Positions 1 to 6,125 of a stretch of DNA of 15,686 bases are shown one piece after another. A program made the translations under genes and the position numbers. Within the stretch, counting starts at the first letter, position 1; the number at the start of each line of letters is the position of its first letter. The DNA is from Schlegelella_A sp038225015 (GTDB taxonomy: Bacteria > Pseudomonadota > Gammaproteobacteria > Burkholderiales > Burkholderiaceae_C), in contig JBBRFB010000081.1 in NCBI GenBank assembly GCA_038225015.1, positions 1-15,686 on the forward strand, in the 5' to 3' direction. The notes beneath the pieces were generated by a model. It was not told the DNA's origin, did no database searches, and saw nothing but the letters and a program-made list of their open reading frames with translations.

Positions 1-1093
1 CCAAGGCCATTTCCGCCACCTCGCGACCCACGGTGGTGTGTTCCGCGCACCAGTCGCGAAAGGTCGACCTGAATCCATGGGGCACGCAGTTGGCTGCAAT
101 CCGACGACATACAGCGCCAAGCGCTGCATCCGAGAGTGGGCTGCCGCGTGAGTTTTGGAAGATCACATTGAGCACGGGTGAGATGAACACCTCTTCAAGC
201 AACTGCATCGCCCGAGGACACAGCGGAATCCGATGCTCTCGTCCGCTCTTCATCCTTTCTGCCGGTACGGTCCAAGTGCAGGACTTGACATCGATTTCAG
301 ACCAGACCGCAAAGCGCACTTCTCCGGACCGCGCCGCTGTGAGGATCGCGAACTCCAACGCGCGCGCCGCGAGGCCTTTTTCAAAGTACAGCGAGCGCAT
401 GAAACTGCCCATTTCGGAGACCGGCAGCGCCGGGTGATGTCGGGGCTTGCTCACCTTCGTCGGCGCAGGTAGCTGAGTGTCCAGGTGCCCGCGCCATCTC
501 GCCGGATTCAGCCGCTCGCGCTCCGCGCGCTTGTCAGCCCAGGCGATGATCCGTTCGATCCGCCCTCGCAATCGGGACGCAGTCACGGTTCTCGTTCGCC
601 AGATCGGCTCGAGCACGTCCAAGACTTGGTTGATGCCGACGTCGCCAACGTCGAGAGCCCCGATCTTCGGGACCACGTAGCGGTCGAGCGAGTTACGCCA
701 TTGCCACGCATGCTTGGCGTTGCTCCACGCGGGCTCATGCATGGCGATGTAGCGGTCCGCCGCCGCTGCGAAGCTCATTCGCTTCGTGTCAACGGCTCGC
801 CTCGCGCTCAAGGCATCGCGCCGTTGCTGCACTGGATCGATCCCTTCGCCTGCCAAATGCCGCTTGCTCCGCGCCGTCTCGTGCGCTTGCGCGAGGGTGA
901 CTGCCGGATATCCGCCAAGGCCCATGTCGCGCCGACGACTGCCGACCTTGATTCGAAGGATCCAAGTTCTAGACGCCGACGGCGGAGGTGAAACGCGGAG
1001 GTAAAGGCCCGACACGGTTCCGACCGCATGCATCCCGGGGCTCGTCAGTCGCCGGACCTCGAGGGCTGTCAGGGCTTTGGCAATCCTGGGCAC
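1..1093 (-). CDS. Second tandem P4-type tyrosine integrase, truncated by the window edge
   Basis: The minus-strand frame is open for 364 codons from a GTG at 1093 to the window edge, with no stop or frameshift. The product aligns along its whole visible length with the integrase encoded just upstream, at roughly half identity by eye. An N-terminal arm-binding (DUF4102-type) region covers about residues 1-95, a SAM-like core-binding region about 105-205, and a catalytic domain starts near 220. Visible active-site elements are Arg255 in AARSGE and the HGFR box (His339, Arg342). The second His and the nucleophilic Tyr would lie off the window, so activity cannot be judged. AAGGAG lies 6 nt before the GTG, inside the end of the upstream gene, and only 2 nt separate its TGA from this start, so translational coupling is likely. 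By eye the gene is less GC-rich than its partner, which suggests a different history. Confidence 0.88.
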   Translation of the reverse strand, partial: MPRIAKALTALEVRRLTSPGMHAVGTVSGLYLRVSPPPSASRTWILRIKVGSRRRDMGLGGYPAVTLAQAHETARSKRHLAGEGIDPVQQRRDALSARRAVDTKRMSFAAAADRYIAMHEPAWSNAKHAWQWRNSLDRYVVPKIGALDVGDVGINQVLDVLEPIWRTRTVTASRLRGRIERIIAWADKRAERERLNPARWRGHLDTQLPAPTKVSKPRHHPALPVSEMGSFMRSLYFEKGLAARALEFAILTAARSGEVRFAVWSEIDVKSCTWTVPAERMKSGREHRIPLCPRAMQLLEEVFISPVLNVIFQNSRGSPLSDAALGAVCRRIAANCVPHGFRSTFRDWCAEHTTVGREVAEMAL

Positions 1094-1095
1094 GT

Positions 1096-2358
1096 TCAGC
1101 TCCTTCCCTTGACGACGTGAAAGCGACCGATTGGACGTGGAGAAGACAAATTGCCGGTCTCAAGAAACGAAGCCCACTCCTCCATCAGCTTCCTGCGCTT
1201 GACGAGAAGATCGCCGCGTCGATACGCCGCCTCGACTTTGCTGCCGACAGCGTGCCCCAGCGCCATCTCGGCCACTTCGGGCTCCACGTCGCTGTGTTCT
1301 GCGCACCAGTCCCGGAAGGACGAGCGGAAGCCGTGCGGAACGCAGTCCGTGCCGAGCCGGCGACAGACCGCGACCAGCGCCATGTTCGACAGTGGCCCGT
1401 GACGGGGCGGGGGTGACCGGAAGATCACGTCGCTGTCATCAGCCAGCGGGATCGACTCCAGCAGTGCGATCGCCGTCGCGCTCAGCGGCACCCGATGCTC
1501 GCGGCCGCTCTTCGTTCGCTCCGCTGGGACGATCCAGGTCCTCGACGCGAAGTCGATTTCCTTCCAGGTCACCTCGCGAACCTCGCCGGAACGGGCTGCC
1601 GTCAGGATGGTGAACTGCAGCGCCAGTGCCGCGGTGCCCGCCGCGTTGGCAAGCGTTCGCATGAAGCCTGGCAACTCCGACGAGGGCAATGCCACGTGAT
1701 GGCGCGGCTTCGCCACCTTCGAGCGCGCGGGCAACTGCGTGGCGAGATGCCCGTGCCACCGAGCGGGGTTCGGACGGTCGATGTCGGCCCGCTGGTCCGC
1801 CCACGCGATGATCAATTCGATTCGCCCCCGGACTTTCACCGCCGTCTCGGTCTTGCCGACCCAGATTGGCGTCAGCACCTGGAGCACGTCGGTCATCCCG
1901 ATCTTCGCGACCTCGACGGACCCGAGCGTCGGCAACGCATGGAGCTCGAGCGAGCGCCGCCACTGAAGCTCCTGCCGGTCATGCTTCCAGCCCGCCGCGT
2001 GGGCGGTGATGTACCGCTCGGCGGCCTGGGCGAAGGTGAATGCCCTTGGCTCTGCCTCGACGGGATTGGGAACGGTCCACTGCGGTGCCACGGCCTCCCG
2101 GCCCACGTCGCCCAAAAGCTCTTGGCGCTTGGCCCGTGCCGCGTCGATGGCCTCGGCCAGCGAAAGGTCCGGATGCCGGCCGAGGTTGATGTCGCGACGC
2201 TGGGTGCCGACCATGACCCGCAGCGTCCAGAGCCGAGCGGATGCCGGTGGCGGCAGGATCCGCAGGTGCAGACCTGGAATCGTGCCGACCGTGTGGCGGC
2301 CCGGCGTGTCGAGCCCGGCGACCTGCGCTGCCGTCAGGTTCAGCGCGGCGCGTGCCAC
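1096..2358 (-). CDS. P4-type tyrosine site-specific integrase
   Basis: This 420-residue product is a phage/genomic-island integrase that would recombine the element into the adjacent tRNA gene. The N-terminal DUF4102-like arm-binding domain spans about residues 1-95, the core-binding domain about 108-210 and the catalytic domain about 220-400. The active-site set is complete: Arg256 (AARSGE), Lys283 (KSGREH), His342 and Arg345 (HGFR), His369 (GHAVG) and Tyr379 (AAYRRGD). The GTG start at 2358 has GAGGAG 5 nt upstream. Length is normal for the family. The gene begins about 290 bp from the 3' end of tRNA-Ser and is transcribed away from it, the usual layout at the edge of a tRNA-inserted island. 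A second integrase follows after 2 nt. Family assignment is secure; the target site is inferred from position. Confidence 0.95.
   Translation of the reverse strand: MARAALNLTAAQVAGLDTPGRHTVGTIPGLHLRILPPPASARLWTLRVMVGTQRRDINLGRHPDLSLAEAIDAARAKRQELLGDVGREAVAPQWTVPNPVEAEPRAFTFAQAAERYITAHAAGWKHDRQELQWRRSLELHALPTLGSVEVAKIGMTDVLQVLTPIWVGKTETAVKVRGRIELIIAWADQRADIDRPNPARWHGHLATQLPARSKVAKPRHHVALPSSELPGFMRTLANAAGTAALALQFTILTAARSGEVREVTWKEIDFASRTWIVPAERTKSGREHRVPLSATAIALLESIPLADDSDVIFRSPPPRHGPLSNMALVAVCRRLGTDCVPHGFRSSFRDWCAEHSDVEPEVAEMALGHAVGSKVEAAYRRGDLLVKRRKLMEEWASFLETGNLSSPRPIGRFHVVKGRS
1100..1105 (-). promoter_or_regulatory. Ribosome binding site fixing the GTG start of the second integrase
   Basis: AAGGAG on the minus strand lies 6 nt before the GTG at 1093 and inside the last codons of the upstream integrase. 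It supports this non-ATG start and coupled translation of the two genes. Confidence 0.75.
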
Positions 2359-2375
2359 CGCTGCTCCTCGGCTAC

Positions 2376-2522
2376 GCCCACATGCCTACGCGCTGCCCAC
2401 ATGCAGCAAAAGCGCTCGAAACTGGCGCTCTCGAGGAGAACTGCGTTCCACGCCCACATCGCCCACATGCCCCCTTCGCATCTAAACCGGCGTTGCGGCC
2501 ATCGGGGCTCTACGCCCACATG
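2376..2522. repeat. Five copies of GCCCACATG/C upstream of the integrase
   Basis: The 9-bp motif GCCCACATG occurs in the same orientation at 2376-2384, 2395-2403, 2461-2469 and 2514-2522. A copy ending in C lies at 2452-2460, directly abutting the fourth. Start-to-start distances are 19, 57, 9 and 53 bp. The 2376 and 2514 copies share a longer TACGCCCACATG. All lie in the non-coding stretch immediately before the integrase start. Plausible roles are arm-type integrase sites, excisionase sites or an operator. No protein can be assigned from sequence alone. Confidence 0.7.
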
Positions 2523-2614
2523 GCCACCATCATCCGGATGTGCGATCTCAGGGTACGGCGATGGCCGTCTACGGACAAGTGCCGAGCAGATTACCTATGA
2601 GAATCAAGGGGTTA

Positions 2615-2643
2615 TGGGACGTCCAGGGACTTGCTGGGACGTC
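2615..2643. repeat. Pair of TGGGACGTC direct repeats beside the tRNA 3' end
   Basis: TGGGACGTC occurs at 2615-2623 and 2635-2643, exactly 20 bp apart, with a partial copy (AGGGAC) between them at 2625-2630. The first copy includes the palindrome GGACGTCC. The pair ends 6 bp from the encoded CCA of the tRNA, on the element side. That position suits integrase-binding sites flanking the crossover, but the role is inferred. Confidence 0.5.
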
Positions 2644-2648
2644 GGTTT

Positions 2649-2671
2649 TGGTGGAGAGGGTGGGATTCGAA
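2649..2671. other. Candidate attachment-site core at the tRNA-Ser 3' end
   Basis: Integrases of this family commonly recombine within the T-arm and 3' acceptor half of a tRNA gene. The element's integrase and repeats begin immediately beyond this segment. No second copy is present in the window; the matching att site is expected to the left, at the far end of the island. Boundaries are approximate. Confidence 0.4.
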
Positions 2672-2738
2672 CCCACGTTACGGTGAACCGTAAACCAGAT
2701 TTCGAGTCTGGCGCATTCGACCACTCTGCCACCTCTCC
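2649..2738 (-). tRNA. tRNA-Ser (anticodon CGA)
   Basis: A complete class II tRNA is readable on the minus strand. The acceptor stem is GGAGAGG/CCTCTCC, the D-stem GCA/TGC, and the anticodon stem CCAGA/TCTGG with loop CTCGAAA, giving anticodon CGA for UCG codons. A long variable arm (TTACGG/CCGTAA, loop TTCA) identifies serine, and the T-arm is GTGGG/CCCAC around TTCGAAT. CCA is encoded at 2651-2649. The discriminator base is A; G is usual for bacterial tRNA-Ser. A TAGAAT hexamer at 2779-2774 could be the -10 of a dedicated promoter, without a convincing -35. The gene lies downstream of serS on the same strand, and its 3' end marks the boundary with the integrase region. Confidence 0.96.
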
Positions 2739-2790
2739 GGGGTCTGCTGCGGCGGGTCGTCGCCGAGGCGCGGATTCTAGACTGCGCGGT

Positions 2791-3591
2791 TCAGGCTTCC
2801 GTGCGCAGGGCCAGGCCTGGAAGACGCGCGTCGCTCACCCTCGACTGCCAGCGCTGGCCAGGCGCCATGGGCGCGGCGTCGGTGATCGTGCCGGTCGAGA
2901 CGATGTCGCCGCTCACGATCGGCCAGCGCTGCGGCTGGCTGAACATCGCGTCGACCCACAGGCGCAGCGCAGTCAGCGGCCCGCCGAGCACGATCGACGC
3001 CTCGCCTTCCTCGACGAGCGCGCCGTCGCACTCGAGGCCGACGCGCAGCGCCGCCAGTTCGCGTACCGGGTCGGCGAAACGGTCCATCGGCACCTGCCGG
3101 CCGACGAAGAGGCGGCCATGGAGCGCGAAGTCGGCCACGGTGTCGGGTGCCTGGAAGCGCCAGCCGGCGAAGTGCGTGTGCACGATCTCGAAGCCGTGCG
3201 CCACCCACGCCAGGCAGTCGGCGAGCTCGCTCTCGCTCATGCCCGTCCTGGGCCGCTGCGCGAAGCAGAACATGATCTCCGGCTCGAGGCGCGGCTCGAC
3301 GAAGGGTGCCAGCGACACCGTGGCTTCGCCCTGGTCGACGAACTCGATCGTCGTGTCCCACACCGGGCCCCATATCGGCTCGTGCACGCCGTAGCGTTCC
3401 CAGATGCCGCGGTTGGTGAAGCCGATCTTGTAGCCGCGGGTCTTCTCGCCCGCCGCCAGGCGCAGGCGCCGGATCTCGTCGGCGACGTCGTAGGCGAGCG
3501 GCATCGTGAGCGCCGGGTCGGCTTCGGTGAGCAGAGGCAGGTGCCGCGCCGACGCCCGCGCGTCGAGCAGCGACTGCGCGATGCCGTTCAT
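2791..3591 (-). CDS. 2-keto-4-pentenoate hydratase-like protein (FAH superfamily)
   Basis: The 266-residue product resembles the MhpD/DmpE/DmpH group of the fumarylacetoacetate hydrolase superfamily. These are divalent-metal enzymes that hydrate 2-hydroxy-alkadienoates or decarboxylate 4-oxalocrotonate in meta-cleavage pathways for aromatics. Visible family features are GYKIGF with Lys55, the metal-binding pair Glu103 and Glu105 in RLEPEIMF, and Glu135 in HGFEIVH. Length is typical. The chosen ATG at 3591 overlaps the serS stop in an ATGA, so it is probably translated from the serS message. The frame stays open upstream, but that part is the serS shadow. No other catabolic genes are nearby, so the substrate cannot be named; hydratase and decarboxylase members are hard to separate by eye. 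Confidence 0.87.
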   Translation of the reverse strand: MNGIAQSLLDARASARHLPLLTEADPALTMPLAYDVADEIRRLRLAAGEKTRGYKIGFTNRGIWERYGVHEPIWGPVWDTTIEFVDQGEATVSLAPFVEPRLEPEIMFCFAQRPRTGMSESELADCLAWVAHGFEIVHTHFAGWRFQAPDTVADFALHGRLFVGRQVPMDRFADPVRELAALRVGLECDGALVEEGEASIVLGGPLTALRLWVDAMFSQPQRWPIVSGDIVSTGTITDAAPMAPGQRWQSRVSDARLPGLALRTEA

Positions 3592-4907
3592 GGCCGCAAC
3601 TCGGCCAGTCCGCCGAGGTAGGGCTGGAGCACCTTGGGCACCGCGACCGAGCCGTCGGCGTTCTGGCAGTTCTCGAGCACGGCCACGAGGGCCCGGCCGA
3701 CGGCCAGGCCGGAGCCGTTCAGGGTGTGCACAAGCTCGTTCTTCCCCTGCGCCGTCTTGAACCGCGTGTGCATGCGGCGGGCCTGGAAGGCCTCGCAGTT
3801 CGAGACCGAGCTGATCTCGCGATACATGCCCTGGGCCGGCACCCAGACCTCGATGTCGTAGGTCTTGACGGCGCCGAAGCCCATGTCGCCGCTGGCGAGC
3901 AGGACGACGCGATACGGCAGCTCGAGCTTGCGCAGGATCGCCTCGGCGTGGCCGAGCATCTCCTCGAGCGCGGCAAGGCTCTTTTCCGGATGCGTGATCT
4001 GCACCATCTCGACCTTGTCGAACTGGTGCTGGCGAATCATGCCGCGAGCATCGCGCCCGGCGCTGCCGGCTTCGGAGCGAAAGCACGGCGTGTGCGCGGT
4101 CAGCCGGATCGGCAGCTGGCTCTCGACCAGCACCTGCTCGCGTACGGAGTTGGTGAGCGAGATCTCAGAGGTTGAGATGAGGTACTGCTCGGGCGAGCTC
4201 TCGTCGCCGCCAGGCCCGGCCTGACCGGCGCCGCCGCGGTAGACCCAGAACATGTCGTCGCGGAACTTCGGCAGCTGGCCCGTGCCCTCGAGCACCTCGC
4301 GGTTCACGATGTAGGGGGTCCAGCACTCGGTGTAGCCGTGCTCCGCCGTCTGCACGTCGAGCATGAACTGGGCGAGCGCCCGGTGCAGCCGCGCCACCGG
4401 CCCGCGCAGGAAACTGAAGCGCGAACCCGAGAGCTTGGCGCCGGTATCGAGGTCGAGCCCGAGCGGCTCCCCGACGTCGACGTGATCCTTAGGCGTGAAA
4501 TCGAACTGCCGCGGCGTACCCCAGCGGCGGACCTCGACGTTGGCCTGCTCGTCGGCGCCGACCGGCACGCTCGCATCGGGCAGGTTCGGCAGCGCCATCA
4601 GCATCGCGGTGAGCTCGCCCTGAACCTGCTCGAGCCGCTCGGCGCAACGCTTCAGCTCGTCGGCGATGCCGGCCACCTCGCCCATCGGCCCGCTGGCGTC
4701 GCCGCCTTGGCCCTTCAACTTGCCGATGTCGCGCGAGAGGGCATTGCGGCGAGCCTGCAGCTCCTCGGTACGCGTCTGCAGCGTCTTGCGCTCGGCCTCG
4801 AGGCGCTGGAAGCGCTCGACGTCGAGAAAAGGCTGCGGCGACTGGCGCGTCTCGAGGCGGGAGACGACGAACGCCAGGTCCTTGCGCAGGAGGGTGATGT
4901 CGAGCAT
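3588..4907 (-). CDS. serS: Seryl-tRNA synthetase
   Basis: This class II aminoacyl-tRNA synthetase charges tRNA-Ser (and tRNA-Sec where present) with serine in the cytoplasm. The 439-residue product starts MLDITLLRKDL. A charged helical segment at about residues 30-105 matches the long antiparallel coiled coil that grips the tRNA-Ser variable arm. The catalytic part has the STSEISLTN region, motif 2 around CFRSEAGSAGRDARG, and motif 3 near the C-terminus (NGSGLAVGRALVAVLE). A Gly-rich insertion (GGAGQAGPGGDES) makes it slightly longer than the E. coli enzyme (430 aa). The frame is open further upstream, but homology begins at the ATG at 4907. Its stop overlaps the hydratase start by 4 nt, and a tRNA-Ser gene lies downstream on the same strand. 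Confidence 0.97.
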   Translation of the reverse strand: MLDITLLRKDLAFVVSRLETRQSPQPFLDVERFQRLEAERKTLQTRTEELQARRNALSRDIGKLKGQGGDASGPMGEVAGIADELKRCAERLEQVQGELTAMLMALPNLPDASVPVGADEQANVEVRRWGTPRQFDFTPKDHVDVGEPLGLDLDTGAKLSGSRFSFLRGPVARLHRALAQFMLDVQTAEHGYTECWTPYIVNREVLEGTGQLPKFRDDMFWVYRGGAGQAGPGGDESSPEQYLISTSEISLTNSVREQVLVESQLPIRLTAHTPCFRSEAGSAGRDARGMIRQHQFDKVEMVQITHPEKSLAALEEMLGHAEAILRKLELPYRVVLLASGDMGFGAVKTYDIEVWVPAQGMYREISSVSNCEAFQARRMHTRFKTAQGKNELVHTLNGSGLAVGRALVAVLENCQNADGSVAVPKVLQPYLGGLAELRP

Positions 4908-4954
4908 GGCAGACGCGCGTCGCCGATGCGGCGTCAGGAAACGGGAAGAAGGCG

Positions 4955-4960
4955 ATTGTA
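4955..4960 (-). promoter_or_regulatory. Possible -10 element (TACAAT) for serS
   Basis: TACAAT on the minus strand, about 50 bp before the serS ATG, is a good -10 match in the GC-rich gap between bfd and serS. No clear -35 is present at 16-18 bp, so this is a weak call. Confidence 0.3.
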
Positions 4961-4999
4961 GAAGCCGCGCCTGGCGAGGCGGTGCGGCCAATGCCGCGC

Positions 5000-5221
5000 T
5001 CAGCGCGACTGCTCGGCGAACTGCTGGCCGGCCAGCGGCATCCTTGCGCTCGGCAGCGCGCCGCGGGCGTCGCAGAGCACGCGCGAGGCGCAGTCGGCGC
5101 GGCGGCCGCATTGCATCGCCACGCCGAGCTCGAACTGCAGGCATTCCAGGCGCACCGCGCCTTCGACGGCAGCGCAGCGAATCTGATGGTCGGAGACCCG
5201 GCGGCAGACGCAGACGATCAT
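5000..5221 (-). CDS. bfd: Bacterioferritin-associated ferredoxin (Bfd), one cluster cysteine replaced
   Basis: Bfd is a small [2Fe-2S] protein that reduces bacterioferritin so that stored iron is released. The 73-residue product begins MIVCVCRRVSDHQIR, with the first two cluster cysteines at 4 and 6, and has the typical LGVAMQCG segment. The family expects Cys-x2-Cys here (for example QCGRC). This copy reads QCGRRADC: the expected fourth ligand is Arg, codon CGC, one transition from TGC. A further Cys follows three residues later and might or might not substitute. The ATG at 5221 is preceded by AAGGGGG. The gene sits directly downstream of the disrupted bfr, so it may be losing its function with its partner. 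Family identity is firm; function of this copy is doubtful. Confidence 0.85.
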   Translation of the reverse strand: MIVCVCRRVSDHQIRCAAVEGAVRLECLQFELGVAMQCGRRADCASRVLCDARGALPSARMPLAGQQFAEQSR

Positions 5222-5240
5222 GGACGCACCCCCTTCTCGT

Positions 5241-5720
5241 TCAATCGCCGGGCACGGCCATCTGCGACTACAGATAGTTCTGCGCACCGAGCTTGGCGAC
5301 AAGGTCTATCTGCGTCTCTAGGAAGTCGATCTGCTCCTCGGTGTCGTCGAGAATGGCCCGCAGGAGGTCGCGCGCGACGAAGTCGCGAGCCGATTCGCAA
5401 TATGCGATGCCGTCCTTGATCGTCGCCTGGGCGCCGGTCTCCGACTGCAGGTCGCAGTCGAGCAGCTCGGGCACGGTCTCGCCGATCAGCAGCTTGCCGA
5501 GATCCTGCAGGTTGGGCAGGCCCTCGAGCATGAAGATGCGCTCCATCAGGCGGTCGGCGTGTTTCATCTCGCCGATCGACTCCTCTTACTCCTTCTTCGC
5601 CAGCCGCTCGAGGCCCCAGTGCTTCAGCAGCCGGTAGTGAAGGAAATACTGGTTCGCCGCAGTCAGCTCGTTCTTGAGCTGCGCTTTCAGATGGACGATG
5701 ACTTGCGGATCGCTTTTCAT
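5241..5720 (-). pseudogene. bfr: Bacterioferritin, interrupted by two in-frame stop codons
   Basis: Bacterioferritin is a 24-subunit haem-containing iron-storage shell. Reading from ATG at 5720 gives MKSDPQVIVHLKAQLKNEL with Glu18, then AKKE. A TAA (5588-5586) follows where the family has Tyr45. The frame then continues unbroken as EESIGEMKHADRL, including Glu51, the haem ligand Met52, His54 and later Glu94. A TAG (5270-5268) falls where the usual NYLQSQM ending has Gln, followed in frame by SQM and a TGA at 5243-5241. Ignoring both stops gives 159 residues, the normal family length, and the final stop lies 19 nt before bfd. The ExxH ferroxidase motif near residues 127-130 reads TEEQ, so its His is lost. 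No frameshift is seen, so the decay is recent or the stops are sequence errors. A second ATG at 5729 is an alternative start. Confidence 0.88.
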
Positions 5721-5746
5721 TTTGGGCATTGGGCGCTGACCAGCGT

Positions 5747-5777
5747 ATTATGATTGATAATTGTTCCTATTTGCAAT
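5747..5777. promoter_or_regulatory. Divergent bfr/feoA promoter region with Fur-box-like sequence
   Basis: The gap between the divergent bfr and feoA starts is strikingly AT-rich for this window. It holds ATTATGATTGATAAT (5747-5761), palindromic at 12 of 15 positions. It also holds GATAATTGTTCCTATTTGC (5756-5774), which matches the classical 19-bp Fur consensus at 11 positions including a perfect first GATAAT. An overlapping imperfect inverted repeat pairs ATTGATAA (5753-5760) with TTTGCAAT (5770-5777). Iron genes on both sides make Fur control plausible. The match is moderate and no start sites are known. Confidence 0.45.
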
Positions 5778-5797
5778 TCCGCCCTTCCAGGATCTTC

Positions 5798-6115
5798 ATG
5801 TCGTCGCCGAGTCCGCTGTCTGCTGCGGGGGCCCCTGCCCGGCGCCTGAGCTCGCTCGCCGACGGCGCGCGGGCGACGGTCCGGCGCGTCAGCGCGGCCT
5901 CGGCGGATGTCGATGCCGTCGCCTTGCGCCGGCTCGGCGAGCTCGGTTTCCTGCCCGGCGAACCGGTGCATCTGCTTCGCCGCGGCCCGGGCGGGCGCGA
6001 GCCTCTCGCCGTCGTGATCGGCGAGACGATGTTCGCGTTGCGCCTGATCGAGGCGAACTGCATCGAGATCGACGTCGACGAAGCCGTCGCGCCTGCCATG
6101 CCCCTGGCGACCTGA
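5798..6115 (+). CDS. feoA: Ferrous iron transport protein A
   Basis: FeoA is a small cytosolic SH3-like protein that works with the FeoB ferrous iron transporter. The 105-residue product carries the typical core: SLADGARATVRRV, a LRRLGELGFLPGEPVHLLRRGP stretch read in two parts, and the final ALRLIEANCIEID strand region. The chosen ATG at 5798 has AGGA about 5 nt upstream; an ATG at 5729 would add a poorly conserved leader lying over the candidate Fur region. Compared with single-domain FeoA (about 75 aa), it has roughly 20 extra N-terminal residues. feoB starts 10 nt downstream, so the two form an operon, divergent from bfr and probably iron-repressed. Confidence 0.9.
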   Translation: MSSPSPLSAAGAPARRLSSLADGARATVRRVSAASADVDAVALRRLGELGFLPGEPVHLLRRGPGGREPLAVVIGETMFALRLIEANCIEIDVDEAVAPAMPLAT

Positions 6116-6125
6116 GGCGCCGACG

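Noticed and set aside
1..1093. Interpreting the second integrase as a pseudogene
   Set aside because: Translation from GTG at 1093 gives an uninterrupted, fully alignable frame to the window edge; only the window boundary cuts it.
2376..2522. CRISPR array
   Set aside because: Repeat units are only 9 bp with irregular spacing and no cas genes; an iteron-like binding array fits better.
1495..3621. Very long plus-strand open frame (708 codons)
   Set aside because: It runs antisense through the integrase, the tRNA gene and the hydratase, has no protein-family features, and is a by-product of high GC content.
4908..5144. N-terminal extension of serS
   Set aside because: The added residues are Arg/Ala-rich, overlap bfd in another frame and lie before the conserved MLDITLLRKDL start.
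5241..5720. Reassigned stop codons (TAA=Tyr, TAG=Gln) to rescue bfr
   Set aside because: Other genes use standard codons at conserved positions, and the Smr gene ends properly at a TAG; decay or sequence error is simpler.
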